64,000 nucleotides of DNA from Bradyrhizobium sp. SRS-191. GTDB taxonomy: Bacteria; Pseudomonadota; Alphaproteobacteria; Rhizobiales; Xanthobacteraceae. Position numbers and translations under genes: made by a program. The stretch spans positions 124,001 to 188,000 of the forward strand of contig NZ_JANBVS010000008.1 of assembly GCF_024586915.1 (NCBI RefSeq), in the 5' to 3' direction. The notes under the pieces are model-generated. The model ran no database searches. It saw nothing but the letters and a program-made list of their open reading frames with translations, and had not been told where the DNA came from. Positions 16,463-25,271 of the stretch are shown here, piece after piece (position 1 is the stretch's first letter; each line of letters opens with the position of its first letter).

Positions 16463-16478
16463 TGTTTCACGTGAAACG
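16463..16478. promoter_or_regulatory. parS-like ParB-binding site 6
   Basis: TGTTTCACGTGAAACG, one base from consensus; last of the four regularly spaced copies in the mnmE-mnmG gap. Confidence 0.9.
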
Positions 16479-16584
16479 ATTGAGGATCCGTTAACCAGGC
16501 AACGTTTCATTAAGCATGAACCGACGGGAAAGGGTCTGCATCGCGCTTGTCCTCCGAGACGCCCGCTGCGCTCCCGTCCGGCCC

Positions 16585-17919
16585 CTACTTCCCAATGCAG
16601 AACTCCCGGAAGATGACATCGAGCAGATCCTCGACATCGACCCGCCCCAATAATCGTCCCAGCGCCAGAGCGGCGATCCGCAACTCTTCCGCTATGAGCT
16701 CCTCGCCGAGATCGACCGCCGCCATGCTCCGGCGAAGCGCAACGGCCGTGTCCCGGAGGAGCGTCCGCTGCCGCTCCCGGGTGATCAGGCCGTTCTCCGT
16801 CGCGCCAAAGTAATCGCGGGCAAAGCCGATCAGAGCCTCCAGTAGTCCCCCCAGTCCCTCTCCGCTTCTCGCGGAGATCCGGACAATGGGCTTGTGATCC
16901 TGGGCGGCCTGAACGCGCGCCTCCGCTCCGGTCACATCGATCTTGTTGCGGATCAGCCAGACCGGCGTCGACCCCTGTGGCTCGGCCTTCGCCTGGTCGT
17001 CGTCCGACAACCACAACACCAGGTCTGCATGAGCGGCGCGGTCTCGCGCCCGTCGCACCCCCTCCTGCTCGACCGGGTCATCGGTCTCCCGAATGCCGGC
17101 GGTGTCGATCACCGTCACCGGATAGCCATCGAGGTCGAGGGGGACCTCGATGAGATCGCGCGTCGTGCCGGCATGCGGCGAGACGATCGCCACCTCACGG
17201 CGTGCCAGCTGGTTCATCAAGGTCGACTTGCCGGCATTCGGCGGGCCAGCAATGACGACCGTCAATCCGTCGCGCAGCCGTTCGGCCCGGCCCTGCGCGG
17301 CCAGCACGGACTCGATCTCACCCAGGAGCTGTTCGATCCGGGACAAGGCTGGAGCCATCAACTCCGCCGGCACGTCGCCTTCATCGGCAAAGTCGATCCC
17401 GGCTTCGATCAGCGCCGCGGCCTCGATGATCTGGTCACGCCAGTGTCGCGCCTTGTCACCCAGCAGACCCTTGAGCTGCCGCAACGCCTGCCGCCGTTGC
17501 CGTTCCGTGTCGGCATGGATGAGATCATCGAGGCCCTCGGCCTCGGTCAGATCGATCTTGCCGTTCTCGAACGCGCGCCGGGTGAACTCGCCCGGCTCGG
17601 CCGGACGCAGCCCGGGCATGCCGGACAATGCGGCGAACAGCGTCGCGATCACGGCTCGACTGCCATGGACATGCAGCTCGGCGACATCCTCGCCGGTCGC
17701 GCTGGCGGGACCCGGAAACCACAGCACCACGGCATCGTCCAGCGGATCGCCCTGGCGGTCGCGGAGCAGGGCGCGCGTCGCTATCCGCGGTGCCGGCATC
17801 TTTCCGGCCAAGGCTTGAAGCGCCACGCCCGCGTGCGGACCGGACAGTCTGACGATCGCGATCGCGCTGGGCAGACGTCCGGAGGACAGCGCGAAGATGG
17901 TCTGGTCGTGAGGATGCAT
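16585..17919 (-). CDS. mnmE: tRNA modification GTPase MnmE (TrmE)
   Basis: A 444-residue GTPase with an N-terminal tetrahydrofolate-binding domain (begins DQTIFALSSG), a helical domain, an inserted Ras-like G domain with GPPNAGKST (Walker A), DTAGIRETDD (G3) and NKID (G4), and the C-terminal CIGK motif whose Cys is needed for tRNA modification. It works with MnmG to modify wobble uridine. Everything expected for activity is present. The gene is downstream of rho on the same strand but separated by 391 bp of repeats and a terminator. Confidence 0.97.
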   Translation of the reverse strand: MHPHDQTIFALSSGRLPSAIAIVRLSGPHAGVALQALAGKMPAPRIATRALLRDRQGDPLDDAVVLWFPGPASATGEDVAELHVHGSRAVIATLFAALSGMPGLRPAEPGEFTRRAFENGKIDLTEAEGLDDLIHADTERQRRQALRQLKGLLGDKARHWRDQIIEAAALIEAGIDFADEGDVPAELMAPALSRIEQLLGEIESVLAAQGRAERLRDGLTVVIAGPPNAGKSTLMNQLARREVAIVSPHAGTTRDLIEVPLDLDGYPVTVIDTAGIRETDDPVEQEGVRRARDRAAHADLVLWLSDDDQAKAEPQGSTPVWLIRNKIDVTGAEARVQAAQDHKPIVRISARSGEGLGGLLEALIGFARDYFGATENGLITRERQRTLLRDTAVALRRSMAAVDLGEELIAEELRIAALALGRLLGRVDVEDLLDVIFREFCIGK

Positions 17920-18018
17920 GAAACTCAGTTGGGCTCGGCTGCGCCGAAAGACAATCGGTTTGCACCGGCATGCTTTACGCCGGCCGATGACGCGCCCGAC
18001 ATATCAAACCCTCAACCC

Positions 18019-18197
18019 TCATCCTGAGGAGCAGCGTAGCAACGTCTCGAAGGACGAGGCGTCACCGCGCATGCACTTCGCTGGGAGATGAGCCGAGCGC
18101 AGGCCTGGATCTGAATTTGTCCTGGCCCACCCCACTTGGGTAGGCAACATCATCCTTCGAGCGCTTGGCGTCGATGCCCGGGTCAAGCCCGGGCATG
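18019..18197. repeat. Intergenic repeat remnants between rho and mnmE
   Basis: The rho-mnmE gap holds a TCATCCTGAGGAGC segment with the matching ATCATCCTTCGAG near 18149, then a short palindrome ATGCCCGGG-TCAA-GCCCGGGCAT at 18173-18197 related to the inverted repeat at 11643-11730. No gene is visible here. Confidence 0.5.
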
Positions 18198-18256
18198 ACG
18201 AGCAATGGGTACCGCACTTCCACGCAACGCCGCAGACAAGATCCTCAGGCCCACAA

Positions 18257-18288
18257 ACAAAAAGGGCGCCCCGAAGAGCGCCCTTTCC
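18257..18288 (-). terminator. Rho-independent terminator downstream of rho
   Basis: Read on the minus strand, AAAGGGCGC, an 8-base loop, then GCGCCCTTTTTG form a GC-rich stem followed by a T run, 23 bp past the rho stop codon. It is a good intrinsic terminator for the rho transcript and separates it from mnmE. Confidence 0.85.
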
Positions 18289-18310
18289 AAATCCTGCGAT
18301 CGTAACCCGA

Positions 18311-19576
<1,266 letters not shown>

Positions 19577-19814
19577 GGGGGTGGTCCTGTGGAGCGACTT
19601 GGGAGGGATGCGAGGTGGCTGTGGGAAGGCGGACGAAATGAGGTCCGCAGGTCTGAGCAAGGTTGGCGCCAAGGAGGCGCCAGACCTGATGCGGCGGCCG
19701 GTCAAGCCGGAACGCAACCACATCCGCCTGCGTGGGGTGGGATATCCCCAATATAGAAAATCGCGCCGCCGTCCGCAAGCCATCTCGGGCGACGCGGTAT
19801 TCTCAGGCAACAGG

Positions 19815-20237
19815 TCAGAACGGCTTGACGATCACGAGAATCACCACACCGATCATGAGTACAGTCGGTACTTCATTGATAATACGATAGAACTTCTGGC
19901 TACGCGTATTCTGGTCGTTGCCGAATTCCCGGACCCAGCGGGTGAACAGACCATGGACGCCCGACATGATCAGCACCAGCAGGAACTTGGCGTGGAACCA
20001 GCCACTGGTATACCAGTGGCCGGCCCATACCAGATACAATCCGGCCAGCCAGGTGACGGTGATCGCCGGGTTGATGATCGCCTTCAGCAGACGGCGCTCC
20101 ATGACCTTGAAGGTCTCGGACTGCTTCGAGCCGATCTCCGCCTCGCAGTGATATACGAACAGACGGGGCAGATAGAGCATCCCGGCCATCCAGGCGATGA
20201 CGGCAATGACGTGCAGCGCCTTGATCCACTCGTACAT
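19815..20237 (-). CDS. hemJ: Protoporphyrinogen oxidase HemJ
   Basis: A 140-residue integral membrane protein with four predicted helices. It matches the HemJ family (formerly UPF0093): N-terminal WIKALHVIAVIAWMAGM with its conserved His, LPRLFVYH, the WFHAKFLLV segment with conserved His and Lys, and a hydrophobic C terminus. HemJ converts protoporphyrinogen IX to protoporphyrin IX in haem and chlorophyll synthesis. It is upstream of rho on the same strand (238-bp gap). In many alphaproteobacteria hemE is adjacent; it is not here. Confidence 0.92.
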   Translation of the reverse strand: MYEWIKALHVIAVIAWMAGMLYLPRLFVYHCEAEIGSKQSETFKVMERRLLKAIINPAITVTWLAGLYLVWAGHWYTSGWFHAKFLLVLIMSGVHGLFTRWVREFGNDQNTRSQKFYRIINEVPTVLMIGVVILVIVKPF

Positions 20238-20651
20238 TGGATATCGCGATCCCTTAACCGGATGGTCACTATTGGGAGGCGAGACATATCCGCTCGCTCG
20301 ATCGCTTCCAAACCAAATAATTTTAGAATCTTAGGGTTTGAGTCTAGGTAGCGGTGGATTGGACTCATGCAATTCCATCCGCCTCTTTCGCGCAGCTTGT
20401 TCACATCCTTCAACAGGCGCGGACCGAACATCGATCGGAAGCCGAGTCCGATGTGATTCAAATGCTTGCCGAAAAGCCTCGACAGCTTATCCCAAGACAA
20501 ACGAACCTTGTCCCGATATCATCGGCGCGTGGCGGTTCGTTTTCCCGGACGGCGACCATGTGCAGAAGATTCGGGGTTATCCCAAGGGGGCAGGCCATGG
20601 CGGCTTTTTGGCCCCATCCTTCACAGGGATTCACAGATCGTTAAGGACTTG
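20238..20651. other. Candidate chromosomal replication origin (oriC) region
   Basis: A 414-bp gene-free gap between divergent hemJ and the PPDK regulator gene. In Caulobacter and Rickettsia the origin lies between a haem-synthesis gene (hemE) and this same regulator gene (CC_0001/RP001), followed as here by maf, coaE, dnaQ and secB. The gap holds an AT-rich patch (20311-20340), two TTATCCCAA 9-mers (20487 and 20577), TTGTTCACA (20398), repeated TCACAG near 20621-20637, and TTAA half-sites of the CtrA type at each end. A near DnaA box, TGATCCACT, lies at 20222 in the hemJ start. No perfect TTATCCACA is seen, so this rests mainly on gene order. Confidence 0.5.
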
Positions 20652-21491
20652 ATGCCCACCACCGGCAATTACTTTCACCTGCATCTGGTTTCCGACTCAA
20701 CCGGCGAAACCCTGATCACGGTTGCGCGAGCCGTCGCTGCGCAATACGCCAACGTGACCCCCGTCGAGCATGTCTATCCGCTGGTGCGCAGCCAGAAGCA
20801 GCTCGATCGCGTGCTCGACGAGATCGAGGAAGCGCCGGGAATCGTGCTGTTCACCCTGCTCGAGAAGGACCTGGTCTCCAGGCTCGAGGCGAAGTGCCAG
20901 CAGATCAACATTCCGAGCCTGTCGATCATCGGCCCGGTGATGCAGCTGTTCGAGGCCTATCTCGGCGCCTCGACCGCGGGCCGGGTCGGCGCGCAGCACG
21001 TGCTGAACGCCGAATATTTCGCGCGCATCGACGCGCTGAACTACACGATGCTCCATGATGACGGCCAGATGGTCGACGGGCTGGAGGATGCCGATGTCGT
21101 GCTGGTCGGCGTGTCCAGGACGTCGAAGACGCCGACCTCGATCTATCTCGCCAACCGCGGCGTGCGGACGGCCAACGTGCCGCTGGTCCCAGGCATTCCG
21201 ATTCCGCACCAGCTGGAGACGCTGAAGAAGCCGCTGGTGGTCAGCCTGCATGCGACGCCGGAACGGCTGATCCAGGTGCGGCAAAATCGGCTGCTCAGCA
21301 TGGGTGCGGAATCCGGCAACGAGAACTATGTCGACAAGCAGTCGGTGACCGACGAGGTCGCCTATGCGCGCAAGCTCAGTGCAAAATTCAACTGGGTGAT
21401 GCTCGACGTGACGCGCCGTTCGATCGAGGAGACGGCGGCCGCGATCCTGAAACTCTATACCGACCGGCAGCGGCAGCGTCTGCCGGAATGA
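20652..21491 (+). CDS. Pyruvate, phosphate dikinase regulatory protein (DUF299)
   Basis: A 279-residue bifunctional kinase/phosphorylase of the DUF299 family that uses ADP to switch PPDK or PEP synthase off and phosphate to switch it on. The N-terminal FHLHLVSDSTGETL and the P-loop-like GVSRTSKTPTS near residue 155 are the family signatures. The ATG at 20652 follows AAGGA; the open frame upstream is not protein-like. Orthologues of this gene flank the replication origin in Caulobacter and Rickettsia. It heads a plus-strand run ppsR-maf-coaE-dnaQ with gaps of 7-34 bp. Confidence 0.94.
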   Translation: MPTTGNYFHLHLVSDSTGETLITVARAVAAQYANVTPVEHVYPLVRSQKQLDRVLDEIEEAPGIVLFTLLEKDLVSRLEAKCQQINIPSLSIIGPVMQLFEAYLGASTAGRVGAQHVLNAEYFARIDALNYTMLHDDGQMVDGLEDADVVLVGVSRTSKTPTSIYLANRGVRTANVPLVPGIPIPHQLETLKKPLVVSLHATPERLIQVRQNRLLSMGAESGNENYVDKQSVTDEVAYARKLSAKFNWVMLDVTRRSIEETAAAILKLYTDRQRQRLPE

Positions 21492-21498
21492 GCTGACG

Positions 21499-22110
21499 AT
21501 GATCTCTCCATGGTGTGCTGACGAGAAGCTCGTTCTGGCGTCGCAGAGCCGGGCGCGACGCATGCTGCTCGAAAACGCCGGTCTGGCCTGCGAGGCGGTG
21601 CCGGCCGACATCGACGAGCGTGCGATCCAGGCCGAGGCCGGCCTGGTCGCGCCCTATGAGATCGCTCTCCATTTGTCGACGGCCAAGGCGCAGGCGGTTT
21701 CGGCGATCAGGCCCAATTGCTATGTCGTCGGCGCCGACCAGACGCTGGCGCTCGGCGAACGCATGTTCAACAAGCCGGCGGGCCGACAGCAGGCCATGCA
21801 TCAGCTGCTGGCGCTCGCCGGACGAACCCATGCGCTGCATTCGGCGATCTCGGTCGTGCGCAACGGTGAGGTGCTGTTCTCCCATGTTGCCGTGGCCTGG
21901 ATGACGATGCGGACGCTCACCGAAAGCGACGTCGCGACCTATGTGGACTCGGCCGGCCCCTCGGTCATGTCGAGTGTCGGCGCCTATCAGCTCGAAGCTC
22001 TTGGCGTGCATCTGTTCGACCGCATCGACGGCGATCACTTCACCATCCTCGGCCTGCCGCTGCTGCCGTTGCTGGCCTTCTTCCGTGAAGCCAGGCTGCT
22101 CAGGTTCTGA
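21499..22110 (+). CDS. maf: Maf-like nucleotide pyrophosphatase
   Basis: A 203-residue Maf/YceF/YhdE family protein, house-cleaning enzymes that hydrolyse non-canonical nucleoside triphosphates. The phosphate-binding start LASQSRARR diverges from the canonical SxSPRR, and the catalytic-base segment is VGADQTL, closer to the YceF type than to YhdE. The SVGAYQLE block near the C terminus is typical. It sits 7 bp after the PPDK regulator gene and 34 bp before coaE; aroE, often between maf and coaE in alphaproteobacteria, is absent. Confidence 0.88.
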   Translation: MISPWCADEKLVLASQSRARRMLLENAGLACEAVPADIDERAIQAEAGLVAPYEIALHLSTAKAQAVSAIRPNCYVVGADQTLALGERMFNKPAGRQQAMHQLLALAGRTHALHSAISVVRNGEVLFSHVAVAWMTMRTLTESDVATYVDSAGPSVMSSVGAYQLEALGVHLFDRIDGDHFTILGLPLLPLLAFFREARLLRF

Positions 22111-22144
22111 GCCGGCGCCGGACCGACCTTTGGAGCGATCGCGG

Positions 22145-22744
22145 ATGAGAGTGCTGGGGCTGACCGGCTCGATGGGGATGGGCAAGTCGACGACGGCCAA
22201 GCTGTTCGCGGAAGCCGGCGTTCCCGTCTACGACGCCGATGCCACTGTTCATAAGGTCTACGAAGGCGAGGCCGCGCCGGCGATCGAAGCGGCGTTTCCC
22301 GGCACCACCGTCGACGGCCGGGTCGACCGGCCCAAGCTGTCGGCCAAGGTGGTCGGCAATCCCGACGCCATTCGCCGGCTCGAGGCGATCGTGCATCCGA
22401 TGCTGCGCTCCTATCACCAGGCGTTTCTGGATCAGGCGGAGCAGTCCGGTGTGCCGGTCGCGGTCGTCGATGTCCCGCTGCTGTTCGAGACTGGCGGCGA
22501 CAAGCGCGTCGACGCCGTCGTCGTGGTGTCGACCTCACCGGAGATTCAGCGTCAGCGCATTTTGGCGCGCGGCACCATGACGGAAGAGGCGCTCGACGCC
22601 TTGTTGGCGCGGCAGATGCCGGATGCCGAAAAACGCGCGCGCGCCGATTTCGTCGTGGATACCTCGCACGGGCTCGATCCCGTACGCGCGCGCATCCGCG
22701 ACATCCTGGCCGAGGTCGTTAAGATGCCGCGGCGGCGCGGCTGA
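22145..22744 (+). CDS. coaE: Dephospho-CoA kinase
   Basis: A 199-residue P-loop kinase carrying out the last step of coenzyme A synthesis, phosphorylation of the 3'-hydroxyl of dephospho-CoA. Walker A is GSMGMGKST near residue 8; the DADATVH, HPMLR and DVPLLFE segments are family hallmarks. The ATG at 22145 is preceded by a GGAGCGATCGCGG stretch. It lies between maf and dnaQ in the origin-flanking set. CoaA, the first enzyme of the same pathway, is also in this window at 36101. Confidence 0.96.
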   Translation: MRVLGLTGSMGMGKSTTAKLFAEAGVPVYDADATVHKVYEGEAAPAIEAAFPGTTVDGRVDRPKLSAKVVGNPDAIRRLEAIVHPMLRSYHQAFLDQAEQSGVPVAVVDVPLLFETGGDKRVDAVVVVSTSPEIQRQRILARGTMTEEALDALLARQMPDAEKRARADFVVDTSHGLDPVRARIRDILAEVVKMPRRRG

Positions 22745-22777
22745 TTCGAACGCGCCCCTTCAGCCACGGACTTAGCC

Positions 22778-23476
22778 ATGCGTGAGATCGTCCTCGACAC
22801 CGAAACCACCGGCCTCGACCCCCTGCGCGGCGACCGCCTGGTCGAGATCGGCTGTGTCGAAATCATCAACCGCATGCCGACGGGCCAAGTCTTCCACGTC
22901 TACATCAATCCCGAGCGCGACATGCCGGCGGAGGCGTTCGCGGTGCACGGCCTGTCGAGCGAGTTCCTGGCGGACAAGCCGCTGTTCCACGAGGTGGTCG
23001 AGGACTTCCTGGAGTTCATCGGCGACGCGCCGCTGGTGATCCACAACGCGTCCTTCGACATCGGCTTCATCAATGCCGAGCTGGATCGGGCGAAGCGCGC
23101 GGCGATACCGCGCGAGCGACTGGTCGACACTCTGATGCTGGCGCGGCGCAAGCATCCGGGCGTGTCGAACCGGCTCGATGATCTGTGCTCGCGCTATGCG
23201 ATCGACAATTCGCGCCGCACCAAGCACGGCGCGCTGCTCGACGCCGAGCTGCTGGCCGAGGTCTATGTCGACCTGGTCGGCGCCCGGCAGTCGCAGCTGA
23301 TCTTGACTCAGGAGACGCAGGAGATCCGGATCGGCGTTGGCGGTGATACGCCACGCCGGCAGCGCGACGTCCCGCTGGCTCCGCGGGTGACCGATGCGGA
23401 GCGCGAGGCACATCGTGCCTTCATTGCCACCCTGGGCGACAAGCCGATCTGGATGGAATTTCTAGCGGGGTCGTGA
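22778..23476 (+). CDS. dnaQ: DNA polymerase III epsilon subunit (proofreading exonuclease)
   Basis: A 232-residue DEDDh 3'-5' exonuclease. Exo I is DTETTGLDP at residues 7-15, Exo II is HNASFD near 89, and Exo III shows the HGALLDAELL His-Asp spacing near 150-155, so all catalytic acidic residues and the His are present. The C-terminal tail, which binds the polymerase alpha subunit, is present. It is the last plus-strand gene of the ppsR-maf-coaE-dnaQ run and faces secB. Confidence 0.95.
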   Translation: MREIVLDTETTGLDPLRGDRLVEIGCVEIINRMPTGQVFHVYINPERDMPAEAFAVHGLSSEFLADKPLFHEVVEDFLEFIGDAPLVIHNASFDIGFINAELDRAKRAAIPRERLVDTLMLARRKHPGVSNRLDDLCSRYAIDNSRRTKHGALLDAELLAEVYVDLVGARQSQLILTQETQEIRIGVGGDTPRRQRDVPLAPRVTDAEREAHRAFIATLGDKPIWMEFLAGS

Positions 23477-23534
23477 TCCCCGGCTTCGGCCGCGGACCAC
23501 GCCCCTCAATCATCGACGGTAAAATCTTAACGGA

Positions 23535-24023
23535 TCAGCTCTGAAGGGTCTGCACGCCCTGGGCCGCGGCCTGACGCTCCATGTTCTGCCGGTACAGGCT
23601 GACGAAATCGACCGGGTCGAGCATCAAGGGTGGGAAGCCGCCGTCGCGGACCGAATTGGCAACGATCTCGCGCGCGAACGGGAACAGCAGCCGCGGGCAC
23701 TCGATCAGCAGCATCGGTGACAGGTGCTCCTGGGGAACGTTGACCAGCCGGAACACGCCGCCATAGACCAGCTCGAAGCTGAACATGACCTGGCTGCCGC
23801 TCTCGGCCTTGCCCTCGATCGTCAGGGTCACCTCATATTCGCTCTCGTTCAGAGCGTTGGCGCCGACATTGATCTGGATGTTGATCTGCGGCGCCTGGCC
23901 CTGGGGGGCCAGCGACTGCGGCGCGTTCGGGTTCTCGAACGAGAGATCCTTGATGTATTGCGCCAGCACGTTGAGTTGAGGAGGAGGGGCCGCCTCGGGG
24001 GTGGCGCCGTTACCGTTGGTCAT
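23535..24023 (-). CDS. secB: Protein-export chaperone SecB
   Basis: A 162-residue SecB, a tetrameric cytosolic chaperone that holds unfolded preproteins and hands them to SecA. Family segments QYIKDLSFENPN, VTLTIEGKAESG and CPRLLFPFAREI are intact. The ATG at 24023 follows AGGAGA, deciding against an in-frame ATG seven codons upstream. It is convergent with dnaQ (58-bp gap). Confidence 0.96.
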   Translation of the reverse strand: MTNGNGATPEAAPPPQLNVLAQYIKDLSFENPNAPQSLAPQGQAPQINIQINVGANALNESEYEVTLTIEGKAESGSQVMFSFELVYGGVFRLVNVPQEHLSPMLLIECPRLLFPFAREIVANSVRDGGFPPLMLDPVDFVSLYRQNMERQAAAQGVQTLQS

Positions 24024-24404
24024 TGAAGTGTTCTCCTGGCACAAAGGGCGGATCGTTGCGGCGCGTGGCTACCATAGGGCCGGCTTGTTCCACAAGGACG
24101 AGCCGAGGACGCCGTCAAGACCAGGAAGACGGCTGTTTCGGTAGGCATGCCTCTATTTGTCGCATCGGCGCCAGGGCGGAACGAGAGACGGGGCTTGCCT
24201 GTTCCGACCAAGGCCGGTCCGATTTCCTCCTGGGTCCGAAACGGGTTAGGATGGGCGTGCCACAATGTGCCATTGGCCGGGCCCAATTCGATGACTACAT
24301 CCGGTCAACCGAGGGATTCACTGGTCTTTACCTGGATCCTGTAGAACGGGTGCCCGGTGGCCGGGCTCCGCCTTCGGCTCGACAAGTCAGAAAGCGAACA
24401 CGAC
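24024..24404. other. Divergent intergenic region between secB and the Tim44-domain gene
   Basis: These 381 bases separate two divergently transcribed genes and presumably hold both promoters. I see no convincing open frame, strong promoter match, hairpin or repeat. Confidence 0.4.
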
Positions 24405-25106
24405 GTGGACATTTATACCATCATCTTCCTGGCGTTGGCGGTCTTCATCTTCGTGCGCCTGCGCGCCGTGCTCGGCCAGCGCACCGGCAGTGAGCGGACG
24501 CCGTTCGATCGCGCGGCCCGGAATGCCGTCCAGGGCGCGCCCGACAATCGCGTGATGCCGGTTCCCGGCGCGCCGATCGATCCGGCAGGCCCGAGCACCG
24601 GCACGGAGTTCGGCACGCCGAGCGATCGCTGGCGGGGGGTGGCCGAGCCGGGCACACCGCTTGCGCGGGGTCTCGATTCCATCGCCGCCAGTGATCCGTC
24701 GTTCGACCCGCGTCACTTCCTGACCGGCGCGCGGAGCGCCTATGAGATGATCGTGTTGGCGTTCGCCAATGGCGATCGCCGCGCGCTGCGCGACCTGCTG
24801 TCGTCCGAGGTCTATGACAGCTTCGATTCCGTCATCAAGGACCGCGAGAAGAACGAGCAGAAGACCGAGACGCGCTTCGTCTCGATCGATACCGCCGAGC
24901 TTGTCGGTGCCGAGGCACGCGACCGCACCGCGCAGCTGACGGTGCGGTTCGTGTCGCAGATGATCTCGGTGACGCGCGACAAGATGGGCAACATCGTCGA
25001 CGGCAATCCCGACAAGGTCGCCGACATCACCGACATCTGGACCTTCGCGCGCGACACCGGCTCGCGCGATCCGAACTGGAAGCTGGTCGGCACCGGCAGC
25101 CATTGA
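24405..25106 (+). CDS. Tim44/TimA-domain protein, membrane-anchored
   Basis: A 233-residue protein starting at GTG 24405 (VDIYTIIFLALAVFIFVRL), with one N-terminal transmembrane helix, a proline- and glycine-rich linker (about 30-90), and a C-terminal Tim44-like domain (about 95-230; FLTGARSAYEMIVLAFANGD). Mitochondrial Tim44 tethers Hsp70 to the import pore; the role of alphaproteobacterial homologues is unresolved, though a link to protein export is plausible given divergent secB. An in-frame ATG 16 codons upstream is a less likely start because it would put charged residues before the helix. Confidence 0.88.
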   Translation: MDIYTIIFLALAVFIFVRLRAVLGQRTGSERTPFDRAARNAVQGAPDNRVMPVPGAPIDPAGPSTGTEFGTPSDRWRGVAEPGTPLARGLDSIAASDPSFDPRHFLTGARSAYEMIVLAFANGDRRALRDLLSSEVYDSFDSVIKDREKNEQKTETRFVSIDTAELVGAEARDRTAQLTVRFVSQMISVTRDKMGNIVDGNPDKVADITDIWTFARDTGSRDPNWKLVGTGSH

Positions 25107-25271
25107 ACCCTTCGCGACCGGCCCTCGGCATCTTGTGACGAGATGCCGAGCGGCGCCGGTTCGCGTCAGACGGACGCCGAGACACAACTGCTCCCATTGA
25201 GACTGAGCTTATTTGAGAGCCTCCATTTTTCTTCCGAGCTTCGCGTTGAGTAATCCTTTGATGGTGGAAGC

